DNA of 64,000 bases from NCBI RefSeq assembly GCF_029835735.1, contig NZ_JAOEAL010000001.1, forward strand, positions 2,046,001-2,110,000. Direction: 5' to 3'. Source of the DNA: Shewanella sp. GD04112 (lineage in GTDB: Bacteria > Pseudomonadota > Gammaproteobacteria > Enterobacterales > Shewanellaceae). The position numbers were made by a program, and so were the translations under genes. Below, in pieces: positions 28,222 through 37,768 of the stretch (positions within the stretch are counted from its first letter, which is position 1; every line of letters begins with the position of its first letter). The notes beneath the pieces are model-generated. The model did not search any database, was not told the origin of the DNA, and was given only the letters and a program-made list of their open reading frames with translations.

Positions 28222-31200
28222 ATGAAACAACTTTTTAAGCGCAGTCGTATTGCAGCGACTTGCCTGGTGGCAATGGGTTTTACCCTCAGTTATTCAACCT
28301 TGGCTGAAGATAATGTTGCGCTGATGGAAGCGCAATCTGGCGCCGTACAATTTACCTTGATTACTGGCGAGGTGGTCACGGCCGTTGCTCGGGCCGATGG
28401 CTCACTCAGCGGTATCCGCCTGCTCGGCGAAAACGGTGCTGAGGTGATCACCAGTCTCTTCCAAAATCAGAATGGTCAATATCTTATCACTCCAAAGGCG
28501 CAAAAATGGGTAGAGTCCCATACTGTCGACATCGAGCTGTTTAACATCTCTAAGCTCCATGCGGCGGGTTATGATGATGCCTCCACCGATAAATTGCCGG
28601 TTATTATCGAATACCGTGATGGCACCCTAGCGGGTTCTGCTGTGCCTAATCCCATTGAAGGGGCTACCTTAACCGATGAGATTGAACTTATCGACAGCGC
28701 TGCTTTTGGGATCAGCAAACAACAAGCCGCCAAAGTATGGGAAACCTTAAGTACCGATGATGCGGTGAAGTCGGTATGGTTAGATGCGGTTGTGCATGCC
28801 CATAAGGATACGACTAACGGGATAAATGCGTTGGCAAACCTAACCCCAACCGTGCCGTTAACCGGTGCATATGGCAATTTAGCCAAGGCATTTAATGGCC
28901 AAGGTGTCACCGTGGCCGTGCTTGATACTGGCTACGATGTTCAGCATGGCGACTTGGCGGGCCAAGTTGTGCAGAGCAAAGACTTTACCTATTCCAGCAA
29001 TGGCGTCGATGATCTTAACGGCCATGGTACACACACTGCAGCCACTATCGCGGGGACGGGGGTGGAATCTAATGGTCGCTGGGCGGGTATGGCGCCTGGT
29101 GCCAAATTGCTGGTGGGCAAGGTACTGACAAACTCAGGTTCAGGCTCGACAAGTGGGATCTTGAGTGGCATGCAATGGGCCGTGGCTCAAGGCGCCGATG
29201 TGGTTAGTATGTCATTAGGCGGCAGTGGCACCAGTTGTACAGGACCACTTGTCGACATGGTTGAAGCTTTGAGTGATAAGGCGTTGTTCGTGGTTTCTGC
29301 GGGCAATAGTTTTACCCGTGAGACCGTGGGGATCCCAGGATGTGCCCCGAGTGCGTTAACCGTGGGAGCCGTTGACCGCGATAATCACACCGCATCTTTC
29401 TCATCCCGTGGCCCTTCACCTGATGGCCATTCTGCGAAACCCGATATCGCATCCCAAGGTGTGGATGTCGTCTCTGCGGCCTCGGGAGGATTTGGGGCGA
29501 CGGCTTATCGCGCCCTGTCGGGAACATCCATGTCGGCGCCCCATGTGTCTGGCGGCGCGGCCATTGTGATGCAAGCTAGACCCGAACTGACACCCCGCCA
29601 AGTGAAAGAAGTGCTGACTTCCTCTGTGGTTCCGACCGATGCCCATGTGCTAGAACAAGGCGCAGGTCCTATGGATGTTAATCGCGCTGTAGGACAAAGC
29701 ATTATCGCGCCGCCGAATATGGAGCTCGGCTCCTTTGCCTATGATCAGGATATTGGCGTGACAGAAAAAACCATTAGTCTACGCAATTTATCCGACAAGG
29801 ATATCAGCCTTAAGCTGAAAATGAGCTTGATAGGTGAGGACGGTAAGACGCGCATGCCAGCAACCCTAGCGGGGCTTAGCGTCAACAGCATTAACGTGCC
29901 AGCCAATGGAAGTGCTGAAATCCCTGTGTGGATTGACTCGAGTGTGGCACTGCGCAGTGGCGCCTATGGCACTATCACTGGGCGAATTGAAGGCACCACT
30001 ACAGGCAAATCGAATGAGCGCATCACTGTGCCGATTTCATTTTGGATCCAACCGCCGCAAGTCAATCTGAGCTTCAGTGTCACCGATATGCGTGGCAAAG
30101 CCGCTTCTTCTCCGTCGAAAGTCTACTTAATGAACGAAGAAGATGATTGGGGACAAGCCGTTACGCTCAGAAATGGTCAGGCAAGTCTCTCTGTTCCTGA
30201 GGGCAATTACACTATCGTTGCGAACATCATGACCTACGATAATGACTCAACAACCTCTGGGTTAGTGGAGTCGGCGACCCAAATGGCGGTGCTGGATCGT
30301 AAAGTGAGCCAAGATACCCAGATTGAGTTCGACGCCCGCAATGCCGAAAAACTCGAGTTCAAGGCGAGCAAACCTTTGGCACCCCAAGGCTATGCGTTTG
30401 GCTTTACCTATGCGCTGGATGATAACAAAGTGGCGAAATTAGCCGCGATGGAGTTAGCGCCTGATTATGTGAAAGACATCTACACTTGGTCGCAGGGACA
30501 TGATGATAGGTTCCGCTCGTTTGTCACCACGCGCGCCTTTGCTCCCGAAACCGTGCTCACCATGCAAAATGGCGAAGTGCTCGATTATAACAAGCAGGGC
30601 TTAGCCTTATCCTTTGATGGTAAAGGCAGTGCAGAAGTCGTGCCCGTTGGCGACGCGGGTTACAGCACCGACTGGACTCAGTTTGACTTAACGGGCCGTA
30701 TTGCGTTGATTGGCAACCCTAATTATCTGACATCTTACATGGTGGCGAATGCCCTTAAAAACGGGGCGATTGGGGTTATCTTCTATCGTCCTGGTCAACA
30801 TGGTCGTTATAAGGGGACGATTTCTGGCACGCCACGTATCCCCGCTGTTGGGATCAGTTCGGAGCAGGGTGAAGCCCTGTTAGCTCAGATTGAAGCGGGT
30901 AACAATATCGTCAGTTGGTCAGGTACGGCTGCGGAGCGAACGCCTTATGCCTACTCCATTAACCATATCACCGACGGGCGTATCAATGGTGGGCAAGTAG
31001 TGTTGCAAGAGCAAAAAATGCAGCGCATTCGTGCCAGCTATCATTCGCAAAATGATCAGCGCCCCATTTGGACCGATATGATGGCGATGACCAACAGCAC
31101 CGGAGAGTTTTACTCAACCGGTAGCTCACAAATGGTGATGACGCCCGTGGTACGCGACGAGTACTACACGGCAACCAGCAAAAACATGTGGACTAACATT

Positions 31201-32010
31201 GTGATGCCCGGTATTCAGTTATCGACGGACGGCGGCTATTTTGATGGTCCAAGAATGATGACCGAAGGCACGGTTGAGACCACTTCTTGGCTAAAAGGCC
31301 CCAAGGCGGGGAGTTTGCTCACCAATGGTGGCGCCATTGCCAATCGTGATACTAACACTATCGACTTAAGCATTGTGCGGTTTGGCGATGCGGCAGGGCA
31401 TGATGGTACGGGCGGGTATAATTCACAGTCGCTCTACGGACTCAAAGTGAATGGCCAGAGCACTTACTTAGACAGTGGAGTGTTTACGCTTCCCGATACC
31501 AATGCGCAAGTGGAGTTAGAAGTGCGATCTTACGCCCGTGGTGTGGGCAGTAGCTCACCGGTGAAGGACAATCTTGGTTCCTTCTATCAAGGGATTTATC
31601 AATTCAGCACAGACTCGAGTAAACAGGGCCGCCAAGCGGTGCTGACTCCTAAGCTCGACATTCCAGTGGCGATAGATAATACCTTGGCTGCAGGTGTACC
31701 TGTCGAAGTGAAACTCTCAGCTGTGATGGATGGTGCGTCGCAGGTGGATTTATCCGATGTCACGCTGCAATACGGTTATGGTCAGGAATGTTCGCTTGCG
31801 GCGATTTCGGTATCGATTTATTGCCCTGTATCGGCCAAATTTGCCGAAAGCGCTTGGAAAACCGCAGAAGTGAAATGGGTTAACGGTGAGTGGGTTGCCA
31901 CAATCCCGAACGATTCCACAGCTGGTAATTTTGTTCACTTACGTGTGCAGATGAGTGATGGTAGTAGCGAAGCGAAACAAACCATGATGCGGGTGTATAT
32001 GTTGAAGTAA
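28222..32010 (+). CDS. Secreted subtilisin-like serine protease (S8) with PA domain
   Basis: 1262-residue exported peptidase. Signal peptide about residues 1-28, probably cut near STLAED. An N-terminal propeptide-like region runs to about 205. The S8 catalytic domain (about 225-465) has Asp235 (AVLDTGYD), His268 (NGHGTH), oxyanion Asn362 (SAGNS) and Ser436 (SGTSMSAPH); all are intact. A protease-associated (PA) domain follows near residues 810-900 (GRIALIGNP...GAIGVIFYRPGQ), then beta-rich domains to the end. There is no sorting motif or C-terminal anchor, so it is probably released or loosely cell-bound. AGGGA precedes the ATG. Likely feeds on extracellular protein. Monocistronic with its own terminator. 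Confidence 0.92.
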   Translation: MKQLFKRSRIAATCLVAMGFTLSYSTLAEDNVALMEAQSGAVQFTLITGEVVTAVARADGSLSGIRLLGENGAEVITSLFQNQNGQYLITPKAQKWVESHTVDIELFNISKLHAAGYDDASTDKLPVIIEYRDGTLAGSAVPNPIEGATLTDEIELIDSAAFGISKQQAAKVWETLSTDDAVKSVWLDAVVHAHKDTTNGINALANLTPTVPLTGAYGNLAKAFNGQGVTVAVLDTGYDVQHGDLAGQVVQSKDFTYSSNGVDDLNGHGTHTAATIAGTGVESNGRWAGMAPGAKLLVGKVLTNSGSGSTSGILSGMQWAVAQGADVVSMSLGGSGTSCTGPLVDMVEALSDKALFVVSAGNSFTRETVGIPGCAPSALTVGAVDRDNHTASFSSRGPSPDGHSAKPDIASQGVDVVSAASGGFGATAYRALSGTSMSAPHVSGGAAIVMQARPELTPRQVKEVLTSSVVPTDAHVLEQGAGPMDVNRAVGQSIIAPPNMELGSFAYDQDIGVTEKTISLRNLSDKDISLKLKMSLIGEDGKTRMPATLAGLSVNSINVPANGSAEIPVWIDSSVALRSGAYGTITGRIEGTTTGKSNERITVPISFWIQPPQVNLSFSVTDMRGKAASSPSKVYLMNEEDDWGQAVTLRNGQASLSVPEGNYTIVANIMTYDNDSTTSGLVESATQMAVLDRKVSQDTQIEFDARNAEKLEFKASKPLAPQGYAFGFTYALDDNKVAKLAAMELAPDYVKDIYTWSQGHDDRFRSFVTTRAFAPETVLTMQNGEVLDYNKQGLALSFDGKGSAEVVPVGDAGYSTDWTQFDLTGRIALIGNPNYLTSYMVANALKNGAIGVIFYRPGQHGRYKGTISGTPRIPAVGISSEQGEALLAQIEAGNNIVSWSGTAAERTPYAYSINHITDGRINGGQVVLQEQKMQRIRASYHSQNDQRPIWTDMMAMTNSTGEFYSTGSSQMVMTPVVRDEYYTATSKNMWTNIVMPGIQLSTDGGYFDGPRMMTEGTVETTSWLKGPKAGSLLTNGGAIANRDTNTIDLSIVRFGDAAGHDGTGGYNSQSLYGLKVNGQSTYLDSGVFTLPDTNAQVELEVRSYARGVGSSSPVKDNLGSFYQGIYQFSTDSSKQGRQAVLTPKLDIPVAIDNTLAAGVPVEVKLSAVMDGASQVDLSDVTLQYGYGQECSLAAISVSIYCPVSAKFAESAWKTAEVKWVNGEWVATIPNDSTAGNFVHLRVQMSDGSSEAKQTMMRVYMLK

Positions 32011-32029
32011 CACGCTTTTGTGAGCCAGT

Positions 32030-32063
32030 AAAACCGCGACTAGCCACGCTAGTGGCGGTTTTT
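32030..32063 (+). terminator. Intrinsic terminator of the subtilase gene
   Basis: AAACCGC...GCGGTTT with an inner ACTAGC/GCTAGT stem and a T run, 20 bp past the stop. It also lies directly beyond the stop of the convergent gene at 32073. Confidence 0.85.
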
Positions 32064-32072
32064 ATTTGGCAA

Positions 32073-32420
32073 TTACAATGGCAGGAGGAGCATGAGTAGC
32101 ACTAGACTTGAGCCGAGCAATAATCCCTGTTGCAACAGTCGCTGGCATTGCAGCAAATTATTTTTGCCTTGTTTTAAACTGGTAATAAGTTGATTGTGTT
32201 TATAAATTCGGCAAGTCAACTCATCGGTTTGAGGGTCGATAAACAACTTGAAACTGCATTGATGGCCATCATTGAGCTGCACTTTATGTATACTGTTAGG
32301 GCCAAAGTTAAACTTGCGCGACACCATTTGCCCATTCACGAACACCCGTTCAATTCCAAACCAATCACTGGCCTGTAGCTCAACCGAGTCCTGATTTAAC
32401 TCGTACTTAAAACTGACCAT
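32073..32420 (-). CDS. Small tail-anchored protein, function unknown
   Basis: 115 residues from the ATG at 32420, which has AAGGG seven to eight bases upstream; the frame extends 16 codons further but without a site. A soluble N-terminal part (about 1-85) is rich in beta-prone sequence (VSFKYELNQDSVELQASDWFG...RVFVNGQMVSRKFNF). The C-terminal helix is strongly hydrophobic (about 92-114, LLQQGLLLGSSLVLLMLLLPL), which would anchor it with the body in the cytoplasm. No recognised family. It converges on the protease gene. Confidence 0.7.
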   Translation of the reverse strand: MVSFKYELNQDSVELQASDWFGIERVFVNGQMVSRKFNFGPNSIHKVQLNDGHQCSFKLFIDPQTDELTCRIYKHNQLITSLKQGKNNLLQCQRLLQQGLLLGSSLVLLMLLLPL

Positions 32421-32578
32421 ATGCAATCCCTTCACTGACAGACGAGTGATTAATTCAAGCAGAGGCACATAGGCTTTTCCACTACAGAAAAGTGAATTTT
32501 ACGTGGCGTTTTGGTATCTGATTGGTATTGAGAGGAATTTATTTTTTAGCTGGATAAGCGAAGTGAGGGAAGTGGTAG

Positions 32579-32605
32579 AGGCGGACAACGCGCTGTTGTC
32601 CGCCT
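32579..32605 (-). other. Stem-loop downstream of ldh
   Basis: AGGCGGACAAC / GTTGTCCGCCT, 11 perfect pairs and a 5-base loop, beginning 10 bp after the ldh stop. It lacks a T run on the minus strand, so it may be a weak terminator or an RNA-stabilising hairpin. Confidence 0.55.
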
Positions 32606-32614
32606 ACAGCATGA

Positions 32615-33649
32615 TTATGCTTTTGCTGCTTGATAAATGGCACGGGCCATTTCGTCAGCAACCGCAGCAGTAGTACGGTTTTCAGCATCGGCTTTAGTGA
32701 AAATCTTCAGCAGAGTGTTGTAGATTTCTCTGACCTTAGCTTCTGATTTTGCCGCGTCATAGTCTTTTTCAAATGAGACGTTGATGATACCGCCAGCGTT
32801 AATCACATAGTCTGGAGCATACAGAATGCCCATTTCTTTTAGCTGCTCGCCATGGCGGACTTCGGCTAATTGGTTGTTGGCACAACCGGCAACAATCTTA
32901 GCTTTAAGCTGTGGCAGAGTGACATCGTTTAGGGTGGCACCTAATGCACATGGCGCATAGACATCAACGTCTTGGGCATAGATATCCTGTGGGGCAACGA
33001 CGATAGCACCAAAGTCGGTAGCCACTTTGTCGAGTGAAGCTTGGTGAATATCGGTGACGATAAGCTCAGCACCTTCTTCATGCAGGTGTTTACACAGGTA
33101 GTAACCTACATGGCCCACACCTTGAACGGCAATCTTAAGGCCTTTTAAGCTGTCTAAACCCAGTTTGTGTTTAACGGCAGCTTTGATGCCTAAATAGGTG
33201 CCTAATGCTGTAAAGGGCGATGGATCGCCGCTCTTGCCTTCAAGACCCGCCATGTATGGGGTTTCTTGATGAGCGATCATGATATCCGCTGTTGTGGTAC
33301 CTACGTCTTCGGCTGAATAGTAACGTCCACCTAGGCTATTGATAAAACGGCCAAACGCACGGAAGAGGGCTTCGCGATCAGGGCGCTTAGGATCGGCAAT
33401 AATCACTGACTTACCACCGCCCATGGTTAAACCAGCAAGGGCGTTTTTGTACGTCATACCGCGGGAGAGGCGTAATACGTCTGTCAGGGCTTCATCGTCG
33501 GATTGGTAGTTCCACATCCGGCAACCACCCACAGCAGGACCTAAATTGGTGTTATGGATGGCAACGATGGCTTTTAAGCCACTCTCTTTATCATGACAGA
33601 ATACGACCTGTTCATGCTCATCAAAGGATACATGATTAAATACAGCCAC
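32615..33649 (-). CDS. ldh: Leucine (branched-chain amino acid) dehydrogenase
   Basis: NAD-dependent oxidative deaminase of leucine, valine and isoleucine to 2-keto acids. 344 residues. Substrate-binding domain with GPAVGGCRMW and catalytic Lys80 (TMGGGKSVI), plus EDVGTTTADM-like EDVGTTTADI, then a Rossmann domain with VQGVGHVGYYL and acidic VTDIH. A GTG start at 33649 is preferred: GGAGA lies eight bases upstream and the resulting protein begins like family members; the ATG seven codons earlier lacks a site. A TTACGT-AA-ACGTAA palindrome upstream suggests LiuR control together with other branched-chain degradation genes. Confidence 0.94.
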   Translation of the reverse strand: MAVFNHVSFDEHEQVVFCHDKESGLKAIVAIHNTNLGPAVGGCRMWNYQSDDEALTDVLRLSRGMTYKNALAGLTMGGGKSVIIADPKRPDREALFRAFGRFINSLGGRYYSAEDVGTTTADIMIAHQETPYMAGLEGKSGDPSPFTALGTYLGIKAAVKHKLGLDSLKGLKIAVQGVGHVGYYLCKHLHEEGAELIVTDIHQASLDKVATDFGAIVVAPQDIYAQDVDVYAPCALGATLNDVTLPQLKAKIVAGCANNQLAEVRHGEQLKEMGILYAPDYVINAGGIINVSFEKDYDAAKSEAKVREIYNTLLKIFTKADAENRTTAAVADEMARAIYQAAKA

Positions 33650-33804
33650 GTGAAGTTCTCCGCTATACACAATAAAACGTCGATGGAATCACTTCCCATC
33701 GACAGCTCGTTATATTTATTGCAGAACCATAGCATTTAGCGATACTCTCAACCATGCATAATGACCGAATAAATAGATTATTTGTGGCAATCTAGCTTTC
33801 CACT

Positions 33805-33818
33805 TTACGTAAACGTAA
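33805..33818. promoter_or_regulatory. LiuR-like palindrome upstream of ldh
   Basis: Perfect palindrome TTACGT-AA-ACGTAA, about 155 bp upstream of the ldh start and 110 bp upstream of the divergent DUF4826-like gene. MerR-family LiuR sites in gammaproteobacteria, as I recall them, have ACGT half-sites in this arrangement and control leucine/valine degradation. Assignment by motif and context only. Confidence 0.5.
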
Positions 33819-33928
33819 GGTTTTTAGTGTGAAACCAGTTTTTACTGGGATAATCTCAGACATTAGAACGATTCGCGTGCTGTCCCAAGAATGAAAGCCG
33901 CGTAATAACAATAAGATAGGACGGAAGT

Positions 33929-34387
33929 ATGACTGAACAAGCTGTCGACCAGGCTCAACCAACAATCTCTCCAGAAGAAATGGAGAAAATGCGCCAAGAG
34001 TGGGTCAGAACTCAATTCCAAAAGGCGAACCGTTTTTTAGCGGAAAAAGGGGTGATCCCAAGTAAAGTGTTAGCCGACGAGAGCCGTTATCTGGCGCCTT
34101 ATTTAGCGATTTGGAAAATGGAATCTAAGCGTCCTTCGGCCAAAACCTATTGGGTGATGTCTGGCGATTTACCGTCGGATTTCGTCGATGTCAAAGTCGC
34201 GAAAACGGCGCGTGATGCGATTCGTCATTTCTCTATGATGTGGCAGATGCAGGCCGAAAATTTAATCCGTTCAGGCGCGGTTCAACGCGATGCGACGCAG
34301 GCAAAATTTGCGCAATTATTAGTCTCACGTGCTGAGAGCCTGTATCGGATGCACAATGACGAAAAGCTTTGGAATACCAATGCTTAA
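33929..34387 (+). CDS. DUF4826-like cytoplasmic protein
   Basis: 152 residues, soluble, no signal or TM. An acidic/Gln-rich N-terminus is followed by a compact domain: EWVRTQFQKANRFLAEKG...YLAPYLAIWKMES, then KTYWVMSGDLPSDFV and ARDAIRHFSMMWQMQAE, with an amphipathic helical C-terminus. The pattern matches DUF4826 as far as I recall; no function known. GGACGG lies a few bases before the ATG. Divergent from ldh across 279 bp, with its own bidirectional terminator. Confidence 0.75.
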   Translation: MTEQAVDQAQPTISPEEMEKMRQEWVRTQFQKANRFLAEKGVIPSKVLADESRYLAPYLAIWKMESKRPSAKTYWVMSGDLPSDFVDVKVAKTARDAIRHFSMMWQMQAENLIRSGAVQRDATQAKFAQLLVSRAESLYRMHNDEKLWNTNA

Positions 34388-34409
34388 TCTTGTGTAATGG
34401 TAAAAAATT

Positions 34410-34433
34410 AAAGGCACTCAGTAGAGTGCCTTT
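34410..34433. terminator. Bidirectional terminator between DUF4826-like gene and roxA
   Basis: AAAGGCACTC / GAGTGCCTTT, 10 perfect pairs with a 4-base loop. TTATTGTTTT follows on the plus strand and TTTAATTTTTT on the minus strand, so it serves both convergent genes. Confidence 0.88.
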
Positions 34434-34485
34434 ATTGTTTTAGGTGACGCTAATCTGTCGACCTAACGCAGTAGTGCGCTAAGGC

Positions 34486-35625
34486 TTAAGCTTCATCATC
34501 ACTTAAATAATATAAGCCTTGATTGATAAGCTGGAGCAGTAGCGCTTGCACTTCGGCATATTCACACAGTGCCATGGCGCTGTCGCGATCAAAGCTAACA
34601 TGGTCGCTTAATTGAGTTAACACGGCTTCTGGTGTATTGGGTAGCTCATAAATTTCGCCATTGATGAATAAGCGGGATTGAGTGTCGTTTTCTAAACGCA
34701 GCACTTTTAAGCCGCCGATACGATTAACGCCAGCGCCTTGCTCGAACGCATCCTGCAGATCGTCGGCGTTATAGGCTTCTTCACCCTCACAAATATCCAG
34801 TTCAAAACGGTTTTGGCTCAACAGTTTACCCAGCACCACTTGGTAGCTGGTTGGATCTTGGGCGAGCTGGCTTAACAGCGACATGATCCCGAGTTGATGA
34901 TCTTGACTGATCACGCCAGGATTCGCAGGCTCAGTTGCAGAGGTAAAACGCTGCTGACCTAAGTTATTGTCGAGCAGGTAATCGGCAACTTCACTGGCGA
35001 GTTCTTGTTGGCTCGGCGCGCGGTAACCAATTGAATAGCTTAAGGCTAAGGTTAAGGTTTCACCGCAGTGTGGGTAGCCAGGCGGAATATATAGCACGTC
35101 GCCTTTCTCTAATACCACGTCGATGATAGGCTCGAAGTCTTCCACCAGTGGCGAGTTCGGGTTACCGCCACGGCGTTGTTGCGGCGTATTAGCACCCACA
35201 GTCCAACGGCGCTCGCCTTCACCTTGGATGATAAACACATCGTAGTTATCAACGTGTGGACCGACACCGCCACTTGGCGTTGCGAATGACACCATCAAAT
35301 CATCGAATCGCCAGTCGGGCAGAAAACGAAACGCTTCCACTAATGGCTGAGAGTCCGGATACCAATGGTTTACGGCTTGCACCAGTAATTGCCAGTGGGT
35401 TTCACCGTAATTGTCGTAATCCTCGAACGGGCCTTGGATCACTTCCCAGTTATCTTTTTGAGTGACCACGATGCGCGAGGTGATTTCTTCTTCACAGGCA
35501 AGGCCGGCAAGCTCATCGGCGCTGATCGGATCTTCAAAGTTAGGGAAGGCACCCTTGATAACTACAGGTTTTTGTTGCCAGTGTTCCTTGAGGAACTGGG
35601 CGATATCGAGATTGAGTGTATACAT
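34486..35625 (-). CDS. roxA: Ribosomal protein L16 arginine hydroxylase (JmjC oxygenase RoxA/YcfD)
   Basis: 2-oxoglutarate/Fe(II) oxygenase that hydroxylates an arginine of ribosomal protein L16. 379 residues, against 373 in E. coli YcfD. The JmjC double-stranded beta helix has the iron triad His124, Asp126 (HVDNYD) and His186 (GYPHCG). The N-terminus LNLDIAQFLKEHWQQKP is typical of RoxA, and a C-terminal dimerisation/winged-helix region follows. It lies directly downstream of purB on the same strand, the E. coli neighbourhood minus phoPQ. 122 bp separate it from purB, room for its own promoter. Confidence 0.93.
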   Translation of the reverse strand: MYTLNLDIAQFLKEHWQQKPVVIKGAFPNFEDPISADELAGLACEEEITSRIVVTQKDNWEVIQGPFEDYDNYGETHWQLLVQAVNHWYPDSQPLVEAFRFLPDWRFDDLMVSFATPSGGVGPHVDNYDVFIIQGEGERRWTVGANTPQQRRGGNPNSPLVEDFEPIIDVVLEKGDVLYIPPGYPHCGETLTLALSYSIGYRAPSQQELASEVADYLLDNNLGQQRFTSATEPANPGVISQDHQLGIMSLLSQLAQDPTSYQVVLGKLLSQNRFELDICEGEEAYNADDLQDAFEQGAGVNRIGGLKVLRLENDTQSRLFINGEIYELPNTPEAVLTQLSDHVSFDRDSAMALCEYAEVQALLLQLINQGLYYLSDDEA

Positions 35626-35747
35626 AGTGTCAAAAAAGGCGACTACATCGAATGTAACCGCCTTAATCCTTATTTATGGCTGATAAACAATATCAGCTCG
35701 CGCATGTTTGCTATTGCGACTTAGCAAACTCCGCTGAGCTAAAAATA

Positions 35748-37118
35748 TTAGTTAAGCTCGTCGACGAAGGCTTCAGCACGGCCAATGTAGTTGGCTGGCG
35801 TCATCTTCTTCAGCTCTGCTTTCACTTCTTCAGGCAGGGCTAAACCGTCGATGAATGCTGCTAATTGCTGGGCATCGATACGCTTGCCTCGAGTCAGTTC
35901 TTTTAACTTCTCGTAAGGCTTTTCAATACCATAGCGACGCATAACGGTTTGTACTGGCTCGGCTAGGACTTCCCAGTTTTGGTCGAGTTCGGCACGTAAA
36001 TGCTCTTCGTTCACTTGTAACTTGCTGATGCCTTTTAAGGTGGCTTGGTAGGCGATCAGCGAGTGGGCAATACCCACGCCCAAGTTACGCAGTACGGTTG
36101 AGTCGGTCAGGTCACGTTGCCATCTTGATACTGGCAGCTTAGACGCTAAATGTTGCATCAGTGCGTTAGCAATTCCAAGGTTACCTTCAGAGTTTTCAAA
36201 GTCGATTGGGTTGACTTTGTGTGGCATGGTTGATGAACCAATTTCACCCGCAACGGTACGTTGCTTGAAGTGACCAAGGGCAATGTAACCCCAAACGTCA
36301 CGGTCGAAGTCAATCAAGATAGTGTTGAAACGCGCGATAGCATCAAACAGTTCGGCGATGTAATCGTGTGGCTCGATTTGTGTGGTGTAAGCGTTCCAGT
36401 GCAGGCCTAAGCTGGTAACAAAACGCTCTGACAATGCATGCCAGTTCACTTCTGGGTAAGCAGATAAGTGAGCGTTGTAGTTACCTACGGCGCCGTTAAT
36501 TTTACCCATGACTTCAACAGCTGCGATTTGCTTGATTTGGCGCTCTAAACGTACCGCAACGTTGGCCATTTCTTTACCTAAAGTTGAAGGCGAAGCGGGT
36601 TGACCGTGGGTGCGTGACATCAATGGCACTGAGCGGTATTCAACGGCCAGTTTTTTGATGGCGCTGAGCAGTTCATTGCAGTATGGCAGAACCACTTGCT
36701 CACGGGCTTCGGTCAACATTAAGCCGTGGCTTAGGTTGTTGATGTCTTCAGAGGTACAGGCGAAGTGAACAAATTCACCCACAGCGGCGAGTTCGGCGTT
36801 GTCTGCGATTTTTTCTTTGATGAAGTATTCAACCGCTTTTACGTCGTGGTTGGTGGTGCTTTCAATGGCTTTCACGCGTAGCGCATCTTGCTCGCTGAAA
36901 TTGTCTTTAATTGCATCTAACACCGCGATAGCAGACTCGCTCAGTGGCGGCACTTCGGTGATTTCTGGGCAATCGGCGAGTAATTTTAACCAGTTGATTT
37001 CAACTTGAACACGGTACTTAGTAAGACCGAACTCGCTGAAAATCCCTCGCAATGACGCTGTTTTACTACCGTAACGGCCGTCTACCGGAGAGATAGCAGT
37101 TAGTGCGGAAAGATCCAT
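35748..37118 (-). CDS. purB: Adenylosuccinate lyase
   Basis: Catalyses two fumarate-releasing steps of purine synthesis (SAICAR to AICAR, adenylosuccinate to AMP). 456 residues, as in E. coli. Superfamily signature GSSTMPHKVNPIDFENSEGN at about 295-314, catalytic His region SRTHGQPASPSTLGKE, and FACTSEDINNL. In the order nudJ-mnmA-hflD-purB, 29 bp after hflD, as in E. coli. In E. coli purB is followed by phoPQ; here roxA follows directly. Confidence 0.97.
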   Translation of the reverse strand: MDLSALTAISPVDGRYGSKTASLRGIFSEFGLTKYRVQVEINWLKLLADCPEITEVPPLSESAIAVLDAIKDNFSEQDALRVKAIESTTNHDVKAVEYFIKEKIADNAELAAVGEFVHFACTSEDINNLSHGLMLTEAREQVVLPYCNELLSAIKKLAVEYRSVPLMSRTHGQPASPSTLGKEMANVAVRLERQIKQIAAVEVMGKINGAVGNYNAHLSAYPEVNWHALSERFVTSLGLHWNAYTTQIEPHDYIAELFDAIARFNTILIDFDRDVWGYIALGHFKQRTVAGEIGSSTMPHKVNPIDFENSEGNLGIANALMQHLASKLPVSRWQRDLTDSTVLRNLGVGIAHSLIAYQATLKGISKLQVNEEHLRAELDQNWEVLAEPVQTVMRRYGIEKPYEKLKELTRGKRIDAQQLAAFIDGLALPEEVKAELKKMTPANYIGRAEAFVDELN

Positions 37119-37147
37119 GTGAAGCTCCTTGATGAAAACTTATTTTA

Positions 37148-37765
37148 TTATAGGGTAAGACTTTTCTTGGCTGTGTCTATGATGGCTTTACGGGCGAAGA
37201 CTAAGTGTCGACGTTTACCGCCCAGTTGTCGCCATAACACTGCGCTGCGCATGGCTGCGAGCAGCAGGGCGCGAATTTTGTGTTGTACTATTGGACGTTG
37301 CAGGCACAGCGGATTACCTGAGATCTGAATCTTAGGTCCAAGATTACTGATAATGTCGCTATAAATACTGGCCAGATTGGCAATGACTTGCTCGTCGGTG
37401 ATCGCAAAATGATGTAGCTGGCGATTCACTTGATTAATACGTTCGGCAAGCATGGCTAAGCCGCTGTTAGAACGGGTTAATTTACGTTCAAGCGCCAAAA
37501 TACCGACCAGATAGCGGGTGATTTCCACATCTTTTTGACTGCTGTCGCCCAGTTGGTTTAACACCAACTTATAACCTTTGTGCAGCGCGGCCTTGTCTTG
37601 ATAGACATCGGCGACGCTTTCAGGGTTGGTCACTAAAATGGTGTTTAAACTGGTCGCCAGCTCATCAGTGTCACTCTCACCATGACGGGCTAAATGCTGA
37701 ACTTGCGCAATGGCCTGCAGTATTCCTGCAAAGGCCATCGTGCGATTATGGAGCTGCTCGTTCAC
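37148..37765 (-). CDS. hflD: HflD homologue, high-frequency lysogenisation protein
   Basis: 205-residue, mostly helical peripheral membrane protein of the HflD family (213 in E. coli, where it affects the lambda CII activator). It begins NEQLHNRTMAFAGILQAIAQVQ, the family hallmark, and ends with the basic helix RSAVLWRQLGGKRRHLVFARKAI. It starts 3 bp after mnmA stops, so is almost certainly co-transcribed and translationally coupled. The normal cellular role is poorly understood. Confidence 0.92.
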   Translation of the reverse strand: MNEQLHNRTMAFAGILQAIAQVQHLARHGESDTDELATSLNTILVTNPESVADVYQDKAALHKGYKLVLNQLGDSSQKDVEITRYLVGILALERKLTRSNSGLAMLAERINQVNRQLHHFAITDEQVIANLASIYSDIISNLGPKIQISGNPLCLQRPIVQHKIRALLLAAMRSAVLWRQLGGKRRHLVFARKAIIDTAKKSLTL

Positions 37766-37768
37766 GGC

